In this document: positions 17,412-26,671 of the stretch, piece after piece
How positions within the stretch are numbered: position 1 is the stretch's first letter
Layout of the letters: every line of letters starts with the position of its first letter
Source of the DNA: Dysgonomonas sp. PF1-14
Lineage (GTDB): Bacteria > Bacteroidota > Bacteroidia > Bacteroidales > Dysgonomonadaceae
Assembly (NCBI RefSeq): GCF_029892965.1
Contig: NZ_JARXWN010000004.1
Location: 186,001-250,000, forward strand
Direction of reading: 5' to 3'
Length of the DNA: 64,000 nt
Notes under the pieces: generated by a model
Told to the model about the DNA's origin: nothing
Seen by the model: the letters and a program-made list of their open reading frames with translations, nothing else
Databases searched by the model: none
Made by a program: the position numbers and the translations under genes

Positions 17412-19571
17412 TTAATCTTCGTCTTTCTGGCTTGCTTCATAATCTTTCAGCAACTTATCCTGTACATCGGACGGAACAAGCTCGTAGCTTGAAAACTTCA
17501 TAGTGAATGAAGCGCGTCCTCCGGTCAGTGAACTAAGCGATATAGAATAGTTAGACATTTCTTTCAACGGAACCTTAGCGTTCAGTATCTCGATACCACG
17601 ATCGCTTTCCATACCCATAATCATGGCACGGCGGCCTTGCAGGTCACCCATCACATCACCCATTCTGTCGGATGGGACTGATACCACCACGTCATATATA
17701 GGTTCAAGAATTTTCGGCCCTGCATTCTTAAAGGCTTCACTAAACGCGTTACGTCCGGCAAGCATAAATGAGATTTCATTCGAGTCTACCGGGTGCATTT
17801 TTCCGTCGTACACTATCACACGTACGTCGCGGGCATAAGACCCGGTCAATGGACCTTGTTCTAACCGAGACATAATACCTTTAAGTATAGCAGGCAGAAA
17901 ACGTGTGTCGATCGCTCCACCGACTATACTGTTTACAAACACCAGTTTGCCGCCCCAGTCGAGATCGTAAGTCTGCACATCACGTGATTGGACTTTAAAT
18001 TCCTGTCCGTTAAACTTATATGTTTCAGGCATTGGCATGCCATCGGTGTATGGTTCTACAATCAGATGTACTTCGCCGAATTGTCCGGCTCCACCCGATT
18101 GTTTCTTATGGCGGTAATCTGCACGGGCAGCCTTAGTAATTGTTTCACGATATGGTATTTTCGGTTCAGAATAAACAATAGCAATTTTATCGTTGTTCTC
18201 CATCCGCCATTTCAGTGTCTTCAGGTGAAATTCTCCTTGTCCCGACACGATAAGTTGTTTCAGTTCCTTAGAGTTTTCTATCAGCCATGTAGGGTCTTCC
18301 TCGTGCATACGCTGCAACGCCTCGTTCATTTTCTCGGTGTCTTTTTCGTTTTCTGCTTTTATGGCACGACGATATTTCGGATCAGGATATTTGATAAAGT
18401 CGAACTTATTGTCTGCTCCTTTAGCATTCAGTGTATTTCCTGTACGCACATCTTTCAGTTTTACGGCAGCACCGATGTCTCCGGCAACCAGTTCTTCTAT
18501 TTTAGAACGTTCTTTTCCGGCAGGGCAGAACATCTGTCCCATACGTTCTTTCGAGCCTCTGTTTGCATTCAACAGGTCATCGCCTTCATGCACTTTCCCA
18601 CTCATTACCTTGAAGTAAGAAACTTCGCCCACATGCGGCTCTACCATTGTCTTGAAGAAAAACAAGCTGGTAGGTGCATCGCTGTCGGGCTTCACTTCTT
18701 TGCCATCTGTATTTACAGGAGCAGGCAGGTCGCGAACATAAGGTACAACATTCCCAAGAAATTCCATTGTACGGCGCACACACATATCTTTTTCGGCCGA
18801 CACGCAGAATATAGGGTACAAGTCTCTGTTGACCAATCCCCAACGGATACCCATACGCATTTCTTCTTCGGTAAGTGTTCCCTGATCGAAGAATTTTTCC
18901 ATGAGGGATTCTTCATTTTCGGCTGCCGCTTCTACCAGCTTTTGCTGTAGTTCTGTTGCTTTATCCAACTCATCGGCAGGTATATCGAGCACCTCCGGAA
19001 CGCCTCCCTCCGGCTTCCATCGGAACATCTTAAATTTCAAAACATCGATTACTGCATTAAATCCTTCTCCTACACTTACAGGATATTGAATTAAAACAGC
19101 TTTGTCGCCATAGTCGGCTTTGAGTTGAGAAACCACATTGTCGAAATCAGCTTTCGGATGATCGAGCTGATTTACAATAAAAATAACTGGTTTCTTAAGT
19201 CTTTGGGTATATCTTAATTGATTGATGGTACCTACTTCTACTCCATACTGGGCATTCAGTACCATGAGTGCTGTGTCTGTCACATTCAGCGAGGTCACAA
19301 CGTTTCCGCTAAAGTCGTCTGATCCCGGACAGTCAATAAAATTGAGTTTGCGATTCATCCATTCCACAGAGAAAATGCTGGAAAAGACCGAATATCCGTA
19401 TTCTTTTTCCACAGGGAAATAGTCCGAGACTGTATTTCCGTCTTTCACACTTCCTCTGCGTTTTATGACGCCAGCTTCATAGAGCATGGCCTCGGCGAGA
19501 GTGGTTTTGCCCGCCCCCGAACTACCAAGAATAGCTATATTCTTGATTTCTTGTGTTTGGTAAGTTTTCAT
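17412..19571 (-). CDS. fusA2: elongation factor G paralogue with degenerate GTPase motifs (EF-G2)
   Basis: The 719-residue product has the EF-G domain order: G domain 1-~280, domain II, and domains III-V with the domain IV motif SGGAGQFGEVHL. Its GTPase motifs are altered. The P-loop is GSSGAGKTT (16-24). The switch I RGITI block is replaced by YGYSVFSS. The G3 motif reads DCPGSDDF (80-87), with Ser84 where the catalytic His of DTPGHVDF belongs, and G4 is NQLD in place of NKMD. It closely resembles the Bacteroides EF-G2, reported to support translocation without GTP hydrolysis and to aid gut colonisation under nutrient limitation. I assign that role by similarity. It forms its own transcription unit. 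Confidence 0.88.
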   Translation of the reverse strand: MKTYQTQEIKNIAILGSSGAGKTTLAEAMLYEAGVIKRRGSVKDGNTVSDYFPVEKEYGYSVFSSIFSVEWMNRKLNFIDCPGSDDFSGNVVTSLNVTDTALMVLNAQYGVEVGTINQLRYTQRLKKPVIFIVNQLDHPKADFDNVVSQLKADYGDKAVLIQYPVSVGEGFNAVIDVLKFKMFRWKPEGGVPEVLDIPADELDKATELQQKLVEAAAENEESLMEKFFDQGTLTEEEMRMGIRWGLVNRDLYPIFCVSAEKDMCVRRTMEFLGNVVPYVRDLPAPVNTDGKEVKPDSDAPTSLFFFKTMVEPHVGEVSYFKVMSGKVHEGDDLLNANRGSKERMGQMFCPAGKERSKIEELVAGDIGAAVKLKDVRTGNTLNAKGADNKFDFIKYPDPKYRRAIKAENEKDTEKMNEALQRMHEEDPTWLIENSKELKQLIVSGQGEFHLKTLKWRMENNDKIAIVYSEPKIPYRETITKAARADYRHKKQSGGAGQFGEVHLIVEPYTDGMPMPETYKFNGQEFKVQSRDVQTYDLDWGGKLVFVNSIVGGAIDTRFLPAILKGIMSRLEQGPLTGSYARDVRVIVYDGKMHPVDSNEISFMLAGRNAFSEAFKNAGPKILEPIYDVVVSVPSDRMGDVMGDLQGRRAMIMGMESDRGIEILNAKVPLKEMSNYSISLSSLTGGRASFTMKFSSYELVPSDVQDKLLKDYEASQKDED

Positions 19572-19637
19572 GGCCTAAATGTTTTACATGGTTAATACTT
19601 TTTTACCAAAATAGCCTCCCTCCGGAGGCGACATTTC

Positions 19638-19645
19638 CAAAATTA
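19638..19645 (-). promoter_or_regulatory. candidate -7 promoter element of EF-G2
   Basis: The minus strand reads TAATTTTG (TAnnTTTG). A start near 19632 would give a ~60-base leader whose first bases form a GC-rich hairpin, GCCTCC-ctcc-GGAGGC (19614-19629, read on the plus strand). No -33 box is obvious, which fits activator control as known for the Bacteroides orthologue. Confidence 0.4.
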
Positions 19646-19751
19646 ATGAATTGCTTTGAGATTCTTACTATAGAACGATATGTTATTTACATTAAAAATA
19701 TAAGATATAAGTATTTTTAATTCTATACCGAAAATCTTTGGAACTAACAAA

Positions 19752-20564
19752 TTATTCTATCAGGACATATTTTACTGACATTATATCTGTATATTCCGGA
19801 TCATCATCATGTAGTTTTTCTGCCCATTTCACAGGAAAGCCTGTTTTGTCATCAAATGAATATCGGGTGAGCAAAGGGACTTCGGTGTAACCAAAGTGTG
19901 TTTCTACTATATTATTTTGAAGATAAAATAAAAATCCAAAGACATCTTTTTCCAATCTTCTATGGAAATGCAAAACCAGCCATTGAGGTATATCTATATT
20001 TTCAGCAATCGCTCTTTTATCATTATCATACACATAGGAATTTTCTGATTGCTCGTCAGATCGCATATTCCTGATTGATTTTATATTATTGTTATCATAA
20101 TAATTGAAAATCACGTATCCTTCTTCAGATGTATAGGTAGCCTTTACAGCTTTCCCTGACGAGTCGAGAAAATATGTTGCATCGAGCACCGAGCAATCTT
20201 CACCTTCAAATTCTGTCATTGTGACGATAATGGAATCTTGTGAATATGATATATCATATGTTTTAGAGTCAGTATAATTATCTGTGAAAGTGATAGGTCT
20301 GCCCAACTCATCGTAGGATATACTAACTATTGTTCTTCTTTCGTTAGTATATATATCAGTAATCGTCATATCTTTTATTTTCCTGCCTGTAATATAAGAA
20401 ATAGTTAAAGCAACATCGCTGAATTCATCTATGGGACTCAATTCAACAGGGACCAGTTTAGCATTTGTTTTATCCATTGTATTACTATTTTGAGTTCGAC
20501 AAAGCATAGGGAAAGACATAACAAAAATCAAAAAATAAATTCTGAAACGGTTTATATTATTCAT
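19752..20564 (-). CDS. exported hypothetical protein with YD-like strands
   Basis: The 270-residue product begins with a signal peptide (IYFLIFVMSFPMLCRTQ). The body has repeated Tyr-Asp turns (ISYDELGRPITF, YNYYDNNN-type and YVYDNDKR), reminiscent of Bacteroidetes DUF4595/YD-repeat lipoproteins. The Cys in PMLC could be a lipobox, but the following Arg makes this doubtful. It ends in VKYVLIE. No neighbour suggests a role, and I cannot assign a function. Confidence 0.6.
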   Translation of the reverse strand: MNNINRFRIYFLIFVMSFPMLCRTQNSNTMDKTNAKLVPVELSPIDEFSDVALTISYITGRKIKDMTITDIYTNERRTIVSISYDELGRPITFTDNYTDSKTYDISYSQDSIIVTMTEFEGEDCSVLDATYFLDSSGKAVKATYTSEEGYVIFNYYDNNNIKSIRNMRSDEQSENSYVYDNDKRAIAENIDIPQWLVLHFHRRLEKDVFGFLFYLQNNIVETHFGYTEVPLLTRYSFDDKTGFPVKWAEKLHDDDPEYTDIMSVKYVLIE

Positions 20565-20982
20565 ACATCATTATATATTAATCGTTTACTACATGTCGCT
20601 TGTAATATGCAAAAACGAATATAGCGCTTTTTATTTGAAACGGTCTACAAATCACAGATAGGTATATTCTATGAAACTCAGTAAATATTGTTTTCCCATC
20701 CACTGTGGAAATATTTATCTATAGAATTTAGAGATGAAGTAATTTTTGAAAAGGTATAATATAGCTAGGTAATTATTGATATCATTAAACCCAACTGGAC
20801 TCTTTACTGGATAATATTTTTATTGGCTTTGTATTTTATTACTCTTCTATGGTGTTGTACTGAATGGATTACACTTGTTATTCTCTAGTAAAAAAATAGA
20901 GGCGAACACAGTATTCGCCCCTTATAGGAAGGATGAAGTTACATACTTCAAAACGGTGCAAGAATCTTTCCTCTTACTAGTA
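20565..20982. other. 418-base intergenic region with one short hairpin
   Basis: AT-rich and without a convincing ORF or RNA. The only structure I see is GGCGAA-cacagta-TTCGCC (20901-20919), set in sequence that resembles the GGGGCGAAT/ATTCGCCCC palindromes at 28345-28405. It may also serve as a weak terminator for the gene ending at 20983. Confidence 0.5.
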
Positions 20983-22749
20983 TCAGTTTTTAGCTAGTCC
21001 CTTTGCGGTTTCCATCAGTCGGACAAATTCGCGGCGATAGCCCTGCTTGTCGCTTCCGTATCCGCTTTGTGCTAAGGCGATAGCTTTGTCGTAAGTTCCG
21101 TCTCCCTTGAAACTGGAATTTTTCATCACCTGCCCGAACATGGCTACAGCAGCAGCAAAACGGAAGTCGTCCGAAACATTATTCTGATTATCGTCTATCA
21201 ACGGCAATTCTATCTTCTTGCTGGTGTCGCTGTTTGGTTCTTTGTACCTCATTTTTACAGTTAGCAGGTCGGGATGAGCTATTGCAGTAAATATACCCTT
21301 ACCTGATGGCTTGTTCTCATTCTGATATTTCAGAGGATCAACATTTCCAACGAGGTTGCTCTTTACGCCTACAGGTATGACCTCATAGAATGCAGTAACG
21401 GTATGGCCTGCACCCATTTCTCCGGCATCTTTGGTATCATCGTTGAAGTCTTCTTTATTGAGCAGGCGACTTTCGTAACCAACCAGTCTGTAGGCTTGTA
21501 CTCTGGCAGGATTGAATTCAATCTGTAGTTTAACGTCTTTTGCTACAGTGTACATCGTAGAGCCAAATTCGTTAACCAGTACTTTGTTAGCTTCCTGAAG
21601 ATTGTCTATATAGGCATGGTTGCCGTTTCCAGCCTGGGCAAGAGTCTGCATTTTGCTGTCTTTATAGTTTCCCATGCCATAGCCGAGTATAGAGAGGAAT
21701 ACGCCGCTTTTGCGCTCATTTTCGATTAACGTTTGCAGTCCGTCATTACTCGATACGCCTACGTTGAAGTCTCCGTCGGTACAAAGTATAATGCGGTTGT
21801 TTCCGTTTTTGATAAAGTTCTGACGCGCTATCTTATAGGCAAGCTGTATGCCTGCTCCACCTGCTGTGGAACCGCCTGCCGACAGGCTTTCGAGGGCCTC
21901 TTTTATCTTTTGGCTGTTAGCTCCCGATGTAGATGGCAGCACTTCTCCGGCAGCACCGGCATATACGACGATTGCTACACGGTCTTTCTCGCGGAGATTG
22001 TTGACTAACAGTTTTAGTGATGATTTTACCAGATCGAGTCGGGTAGGGCCTTCCATCGAACCGGATACATCTATCAGGAATACAAAGTTTGATGCAGGGA
22101 GATTGTCAGATGGTATATCGCGGGCTTTCAGTCCGACTTTTACGAGGCGGTTTTGGTCATTCCAAGGGCAAGCACCGACTTCTGCCATTAGTCTGACAGG
22201 GCTGTTGCCTGCCGGTTCCGGATAGTCGTAGTTGAAGTAGTTGATAAGTTCCTCTATGCGGATGGCGTCTTTGTTGGGTATCGCACCCCGATTGATAAAA
22301 CGACGCATGTTACTGTACGAGGCGGCGTCTACATCCACCGAGAAGGTCGAGAGCGGCTCTTCTTTAGCCATGCGGAATTTGTTTTCGGCAAACTGGCTGT
22401 ATTCTTCATTGTCGGGTCTTTCGTAGCGTGGCGATTGTACGATGCTGTAAGCCATATCCCTTTGAGGCTCGGCAAGAATGACTTTGTGTTCACGCAACTC
22501 GGCAATATCAATCGCTTCTTTGTCTTCCGTCCCTTCTACTGTGGCTATACTGATATGGATATTCTCATTGTCATTAGGAGATGGTGGAGGAGGGGCAATT
22601 TCGGATTCTGAGATTTGGTTGTCTTGAGTTACTGGCCTGTTTTCAGAGATTGTGTTCTGTCCCGGATCTGTTTTCTTGGTACTACCTGTATTGCATGATG
22701 CGAGTACGATTGCTGATAGGATCAGTATCACAGTTTTGTAGGTTTTCAT
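20983..22749 (-). CDS. von Willebrand factor type A domain lipoprotein (YfbK-like)
   Basis: The 588-residue product is a lipoprotein (ASC, Cys at 19) followed by a low-complexity acidic linker. A vWF-associated N-terminal domain follows (FSVDVDAASYSNMRRFI, EELINYFNYDYPEP). The VWA domain starts near residue 220 with the MIDAS motif DVSGSMEG (DxSxS) and contains ILCTDGDFNVGVSS. A C-terminal DUF3520-like domain follows (VTAFYEVIPVG, MRYKEPNSD). Such proteins bind partners through a metal ion at the envelope; the partner is unknown. It has its own transcription unit. Confidence 0.85.
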   Translation of the reverse strand: MKTYKTVILILSAIVLASCNTGSTKKTDPGQNTISENRPVTQDNQISESEIAPPPPSPNDNENIHISIATVEGTEDKEAIDIAELREHKVILAEPQRDMAYSIVQSPRYERPDNEEYSQFAENKFRMAKEEPLSTFSVDVDAASYSNMRRFINRGAIPNKDAIRIEELINYFNYDYPEPAGNSPVRLMAEVGACPWNDQNRLVKVGLKARDIPSDNLPASNFVFLIDVSGSMEGPTRLDLVKSSLKLLVNNLREKDRVAIVVYAGAAGEVLPSTSGANSQKIKEALESLSAGGSTAGGAGIQLAYKIARQNFIKNGNNRIILCTDGDFNVGVSSNDGLQTLIENERKSGVFLSILGYGMGNYKDSKMQTLAQAGNGNHAYIDNLQEANKVLVNEFGSTMYTVAKDVKLQIEFNPARVQAYRLVGYESRLLNKEDFNDDTKDAGEMGAGHTVTAFYEVIPVGVKSNLVGNVDPLKYQNENKPSGKGIFTAIAHPDLLTVKMRYKEPNSDTSKKIELPLIDDNQNNVSDDFRFAAAVAMFGQVMKNSSFKGDGTYDKAIALAQSGYGSDKQGYRREFVRLMETAKGLAKN

Positions 22750-22848
22750 GAGCTATCTGTATTAAGTGAATAATTTATAGTGTTTATCAGATAGATACCT
22801 CAAGGCTCGGGATTCCATAACTAGGATATGTGAAAGTTTCTAAAAAAA

Positions 22849-22886
22849 GGAAGAGTGTCTTAACTCATTGGTCAAGGCACTCTTCC
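22849..22886 (-). terminator. intrinsic terminator after the AsmA-like gene
   Basis: Arms 22849-22861 and 22874-22886 pair over 13 bp with one G-U. On the minus strand a run of seven T (22842-22848) follows. It lies 20 bases after the stop at 22906. Confidence 0.85.
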
Positions 22887-22905
22887 GAATATGTTGACGC
22901 CAAGT

Positions 22906-25575
22906 TTACTCGGCGCTGCCTGTAGCTTCCAGTTTCTTGATCTGTTCTTCGGCTTTGTCTCTCAGGTTTTGACCCTGCTTTTTAGCTTCGTCAACCAGTT
23001 TTTTACCGGCAGCTTGAGCAGCAGCTTTAGCAATAGGGTTGCTGCCAGCTTTCTCTACCAGAGCCTGAGACTGTTTTTCAGCTTCTGCAACGAGTTTGTT
23101 CGCAGCATTATCGGCTTCGGTGCGTAGCTTCTCTATTTGCTTGGTCTTTTCGGCAGATATGGTTTCTTTTACATCACTGCCTTTTTCTCCACCCAGCAAT
23201 TCGTTTATGGCAGAAGATGCTGCTCCTGATACAAGGGCTTTAGTGTCTACGCCAATCTTAGGGCTGCTGAATGTTCCGCCTATAGTGATAGGTACATTGT
23301 TGATAATGTTGTTTGATAGCGATTTAGGCAGGGTTACCGTACCTTTGTAGTTAATGCTTTGATCGAGTCCGGTAGAGCCTTCTAGTTTCATTACACCTCC
23401 ATCACCTAAATTCAGACTGAAAGGCTTGGTATTTATCTTTCCGTCGTTAATCGAGAATGGCAGGTTGATATCTTTAGGAGAGATTGATTTCAGAGCATCT
23501 ACTTTCAATGCTGAAGACAACGCTGTAAGTGCCGCAACATTCTCAGCTTTCACATTGCTTGTTTGCAGGCTTCCGTTAGCAACAAGTCCGGCAAGTGTTT
23601 GCATGATTGTTTGTCCGAGCGATGTATTGAAATTCAGGTTCATAGAATATGTACCAATCAGATTCTCGAAGATAGGAGCAAACTTCTGGATAGACTCTAC
23701 CGACTTGAATGTTTCGGCGAACGATACATTCGATAGTGCCAGGTTGAAGTCTACTTTTGGTTTTGCAGGATCGGAAGTATTATATGATCCGGTTACTTTA
23801 GCCAAGCCGCCCAATGCATTTGCACTCACATTGTTAAGGGTTAGTATGCCGTTCCTTACGGTCATTGCTCCTGCCATGTTTGTAATATTGATCTTGCTAT
23901 AAACTACCTGGTTAAGGGCGGCATTAAGCGCAAAGTCTATATTTTTAGGGATGATAATATCTTCGGTAGATGATGATGTCTCTTCGGCTGTTGATCCGGT
24001 CGCTGTTTCTTCACTGATGAAGTCGTTTGCATTCAGGTAATTGGATTTGATATTCAGCTGTCCTTTCAGTGTCTGGTCTTTCAGTGCATAAGCTATGAAG
24101 TTTTCGAGACGTCCATTAGCCGATATGTCGTTCTTGCCGATCTTCACATCCAGAGCAGGAAGATTTACATAGCGTGGGGTAAATTCCAGCGAAGCATTGT
24201 TGATCAGCACCTCAGGCATCTCTTCGGCTTTGTACACCATATTGCTCAGATTGAGTGTTCCCGAAGCCGAAACTTTATCATACTGTTCTTTTTCGATGGC
24301 AGACATACGGGTGGCAATATTCATGTTAGCGGCAAGTCTACCGTTGAGTTCTGTACCTTTCTCTAATGGGTAGACCTCTTTTATCATGCCAAGATCGATA
24401 GTCCCGTTAGCTGAGGCTTTTACATTCATATCACTCATTGGAGTGCTTATATTCACATTTCCGTTGAATGGGTTGCCGCCCAAATTGAATGCAAACTTGC
24501 TGATATCTATCATCATATTGTCCAGATCACCGCCCTTGCTGTTGATGGCTAAATCGACATTTATGTCGTTGACTGATTTAGGTAATGAAGGGTATTGAAA
24601 CATGGCGTCTTTTACTGCTATCTTAACATCGAAAGCCGGATAAGTCTCGTCCTGCATCAGTCCCTTGATATACGCATCCAGTGATGCTGTACCCGAAGTC
24701 TTCACATCTTTGAAGTCGGCTGTGTACATAGCAGGTACAAGTGATAGTACATCCTTGAATTGTGTATTCGGTGCATTCAGTTTCAGGTCGAAGTCCATGC
24801 CTTCGTAGTCTTTACCTACCATAGCGAATGAACCGTCGACAGAGGCTTTCAGGTCGTTTATCTGTAGATTGCTTTCTTTGAAGGTGAACTTCATATTGTC
24901 GAAGTTGGCATTCAGTTCTGCATCCGCTTTAGCTTTCACCTTATTCAGGTAAGGGACACCTCCCATGATGAATGAGAATTCATCTATTGTAGAATTGGTC
25001 TTTAATGTAGTTTCACTGGCAGAAAAGTCTCCGGATATTTCACCATTCCACTTGTTGAGGATAACTTTCATCTTAGTGGAATCGTCCTGATAGACTACAT
25101 TACAGTTGTTTATAGATATCTTTTTCAGATTGAGATTGAAGGCGCTAGCACTTTCTTCTTCGGTAGTCGTTGCCGTAGAATCGACCTTCATTATATCCCA
25201 GTTTACACGTCCGTCAGCCAGAATATGGGCAAAAACCGAAGCTCTGTCTAACTCTATTTTAGATATCTTGTAATTATCGCTGAGCAGGCTGGATAGGTCT
25301 ATAGTTACACTTCCCGATTTGGCTTGCAGTAATGTGTCTTTCTCAAAATCACCCACCCCTACAATGGTAGCATCATTCAGTGATAATGTTGCACTGGGGA
25401 AATTTGAGAACAGATTCAGCCCAAAGTCTTTAATTTCTACTGTTGCATTTAACTGCTCATTGGCTGCGTTTACTACAGCGGCCTTGATCTTGTCTTTAAA
25501 TAAAAATGGGATGGCAATCATGGCTACTACGATAATAACCAGTATGACTCCGAGAATGGTTAGTACTTTTTTCAT
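22906..25575 (-). CDS. AsmA-family inner-membrane-anchored envelope protein
   Basis: The 889-residue product has one N-terminal transmembrane helix (VLTILGVILVIIVVAMIAIPFLF). A long beta-rich periplasmic body follows with AsmA-typical openings (IEIKDFGLNLFSNFPSATLSL, KISKIELDRASVFAHILADG). Near 700-770 comes the AsmA C-terminal region (INDGKINTKPFSLNLGDGG). The last ~90 residues are a Lys/Glu/Ala-rich helix, probably a coiled coil. AsmA-like proteins are thought to move phospholipids between membranes or assist outer-membrane assembly. It is a single-gene unit with a strong terminator. Confidence 0.85.
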   Translation of the reverse strand: MKKVLTILGVILVIIVVAMIAIPFLFKDKIKAAVVNAANEQLNATVEIKDFGLNLFSNFPSATLSLNDATIVGVGDFEKDTLLQAKSGSVTIDLSSLLSDNYKISKIELDRASVFAHILADGRVNWDIMKVDSTATTTEEESASAFNLNLKKISINNCNVVYQDDSTKMKVILNKWNGEISGDFSASETTLKTNSTIDEFSFIMGGVPYLNKVKAKADAELNANFDNMKFTFKESNLQINDLKASVDGSFAMVGKDYEGMDFDLKLNAPNTQFKDVLSLVPAMYTADFKDVKTSGTASLDAYIKGLMQDETYPAFDVKIAVKDAMFQYPSLPKSVNDINVDLAINSKGGDLDNMMIDISKFAFNLGGNPFNGNVNISTPMSDMNVKASANGTIDLGMIKEVYPLEKGTELNGRLAANMNIATRMSAIEKEQYDKVSASGTLNLSNMVYKAEEMPEVLINNASLEFTPRYVNLPALDVKIGKNDISANGRLENFIAYALKDQTLKGQLNIKSNYLNANDFISEETATGSTAEETSSSTEDIIIPKNIDFALNAALNQVVYSKINITNMAGAMTVRNGILTLNNVSANALGGLAKVTGSYNTSDPAKPKVDFNLALSNVSFAETFKSVESIQKFAPIFENLIGTYSMNLNFNTSLGQTIMQTLAGLVANGSLQTSNVKAENVAALTALSSALKVDALKSISPKDINLPFSINDGKINTKPFSLNLGDGGVMKLEGSTGLDQSINYKGTVTLPKSLSNNIINNVPITIGGTFSSPKIGVDTKALVSGAASSAINELLGGEKGSDVKETISAEKTKQIEKLRTEADNAANKLVAEAEKQSQALVEKAGSNPIAKAAAQAAGKKLVDEAKKQGQNLRDKAEEQIKKLEATGSAE

Positions 25576-25721
25576 AACGTGTGTATTTAGTTTCTGTTTG
25601 TATCCGTCTATCTATCTATATATTAACGGAAAGTTTGTGTATTTGTTATATGTTTTGCTCCGGAAATCTATGGATTTAGCAAATTTATGCAAAAATTACC
25701 TTATTCGGGCTTTTTATCCTC

Positions 25722-26615
25722 TTATTTTGAAAATCTGGCATATACGCTCAACGGCAAGCTCTTCCCCGATTCTTCGGGAATTACCAGTTCTCCGAACTGA
25801 ATGTTCTTTACATCTGGGAAATAGTCTTTGATCAGATTTTCAGCAATGATAGCCGAGAATCCCATCGAATACAGGTTCAGTATAAGGAATGCATCTTTTT
25901 CTTCGAGCAAATTGCTGCATAGTGACATCAGTTCGGCTATATTATCTTCCAGTATCCACCTTTCTCCATCAGGGCCGCGACCGTAAGCCGGCGGATCGAG
26001 TATGATGCCGTTGTATTTCTTCTCTCGCTTGACTTCCCTGCGGCAAAACTTCAACGCGTCTTCTACTATCCATCGGATATTGTCAAGCCCCGAAGCTTCC
26101 ATATTTTCGCGCGACCATGTTATTACCTGCCGTACCGAATCTACATGTGTTACGTCTGCCCCTGCACTTTTAGCTGCTATGGATGCCCCTCCGGTATAGG
26201 CAAACAAGTTCAGTACTTTGGGTTCAGCTACTTTCAGTGCTTTTATAGAATCGTAGATATAATTCCAGTTTTCAGACTGCTCGGGGAAGATACCTACATG
26301 CTTAAACGAGGTAAGTCCCAGCCTGAATGTCAGGTTCATATCTTTATAGTTATAGCCTATAAACCATTGGTCGGACATTCCTTTCTTTTGTGTCCAAACA
26401 CCTTTGTCGTTACCATCCTGCGAGGCTTTCCCTTTTTCACGCATGAAAGAAGCATCCGCCATGTTCTCCCATTCCTTCTCTGTCAGGGATTTACGCCAAA
26501 CAGCCTGTGGCTCGGGACGCCTGATCGTATATTTTCCGAAGCGTTCGAGCTTCTCGTATTCGCCGGAATCTATCAGTTCGTAATCAGTCCAATGCTGGGG
26601 GTTCAGTAATTGCAT
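25722..26615 (-). CDS. class I SAM-dependent methyltransferase (RlmI/RlmK-like, no PUA domain)
   Basis: The 297-residue product has motif I VLNLFAYTGGASIAAKSAGA near residue 135, followed by the Asp of THVDSV, and motif IV LDPPAYGRG near 206. This fits the 23S rRNA methyltransferase group of RlmI and RlmK. The N-terminal PUA RNA-binding domain of RlmI is absent; instead there is a ~90-residue N-terminal domain (EYEKLERFGKYTIRRPEPQAVW). It probably methylates a nucleobase of rRNA; the exact position is unknown. It sits just upstream of the AsmA gene but is probably separately transcribed. Confidence 0.82.
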   Translation of the reverse strand: MQLLNPQHWTDYELIDSGEYEKLERFGKYTIRRPEPQAVWRKSLTEKEWENMADASFMREKGKASQDGNDKGVWTQKKGMSDQWFIGYNYKDMNLTFRLGLTSFKHVGIFPEQSENWNYIYDSIKALKVAEPKVLNLFAYTGGASIAAKSAGADVTHVDSVRQVITWSRENMEASGLDNIRWIVEDALKFCRREVKREKKYNGIILDPPAYGRGPDGERWILEDNIAELMSLCSNLLEEKDAFLILNLYSMGFSAIIAENLIKDYFPDVKNIQFGELVIPEESGKSLPLSVYARFSK

Positions 26616-26634
26616 ATGTTGTTTTTAATATACA

Positions 26635-26664
26635 AAAGCATCCGAATTATTATACGGATGCTTT
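26635..26664 (-). terminator. intrinsic terminator after the DUF853 ATPase gene
   Basis: AAAGCATCCG (26635-26644) and CGGATGCTTT (26655-26664) form a perfect 10-bp stem with a 10-base loop just after the stop at 26672, with a short T-rich tail on the minus strand. Confidence 0.7.
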
Positions 26665-26671
26665 CTTCTTA

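Noticed and set aside
17988-18950. 320-codon plus-strand ORF opposite the EF-G2 gene
   Set aside because: It is a mirror of a strongly conserved gene on the minus strand, rich in Phe/Cys/His as expected for an antisense frame, and has no signal peptide, domain or promoter.
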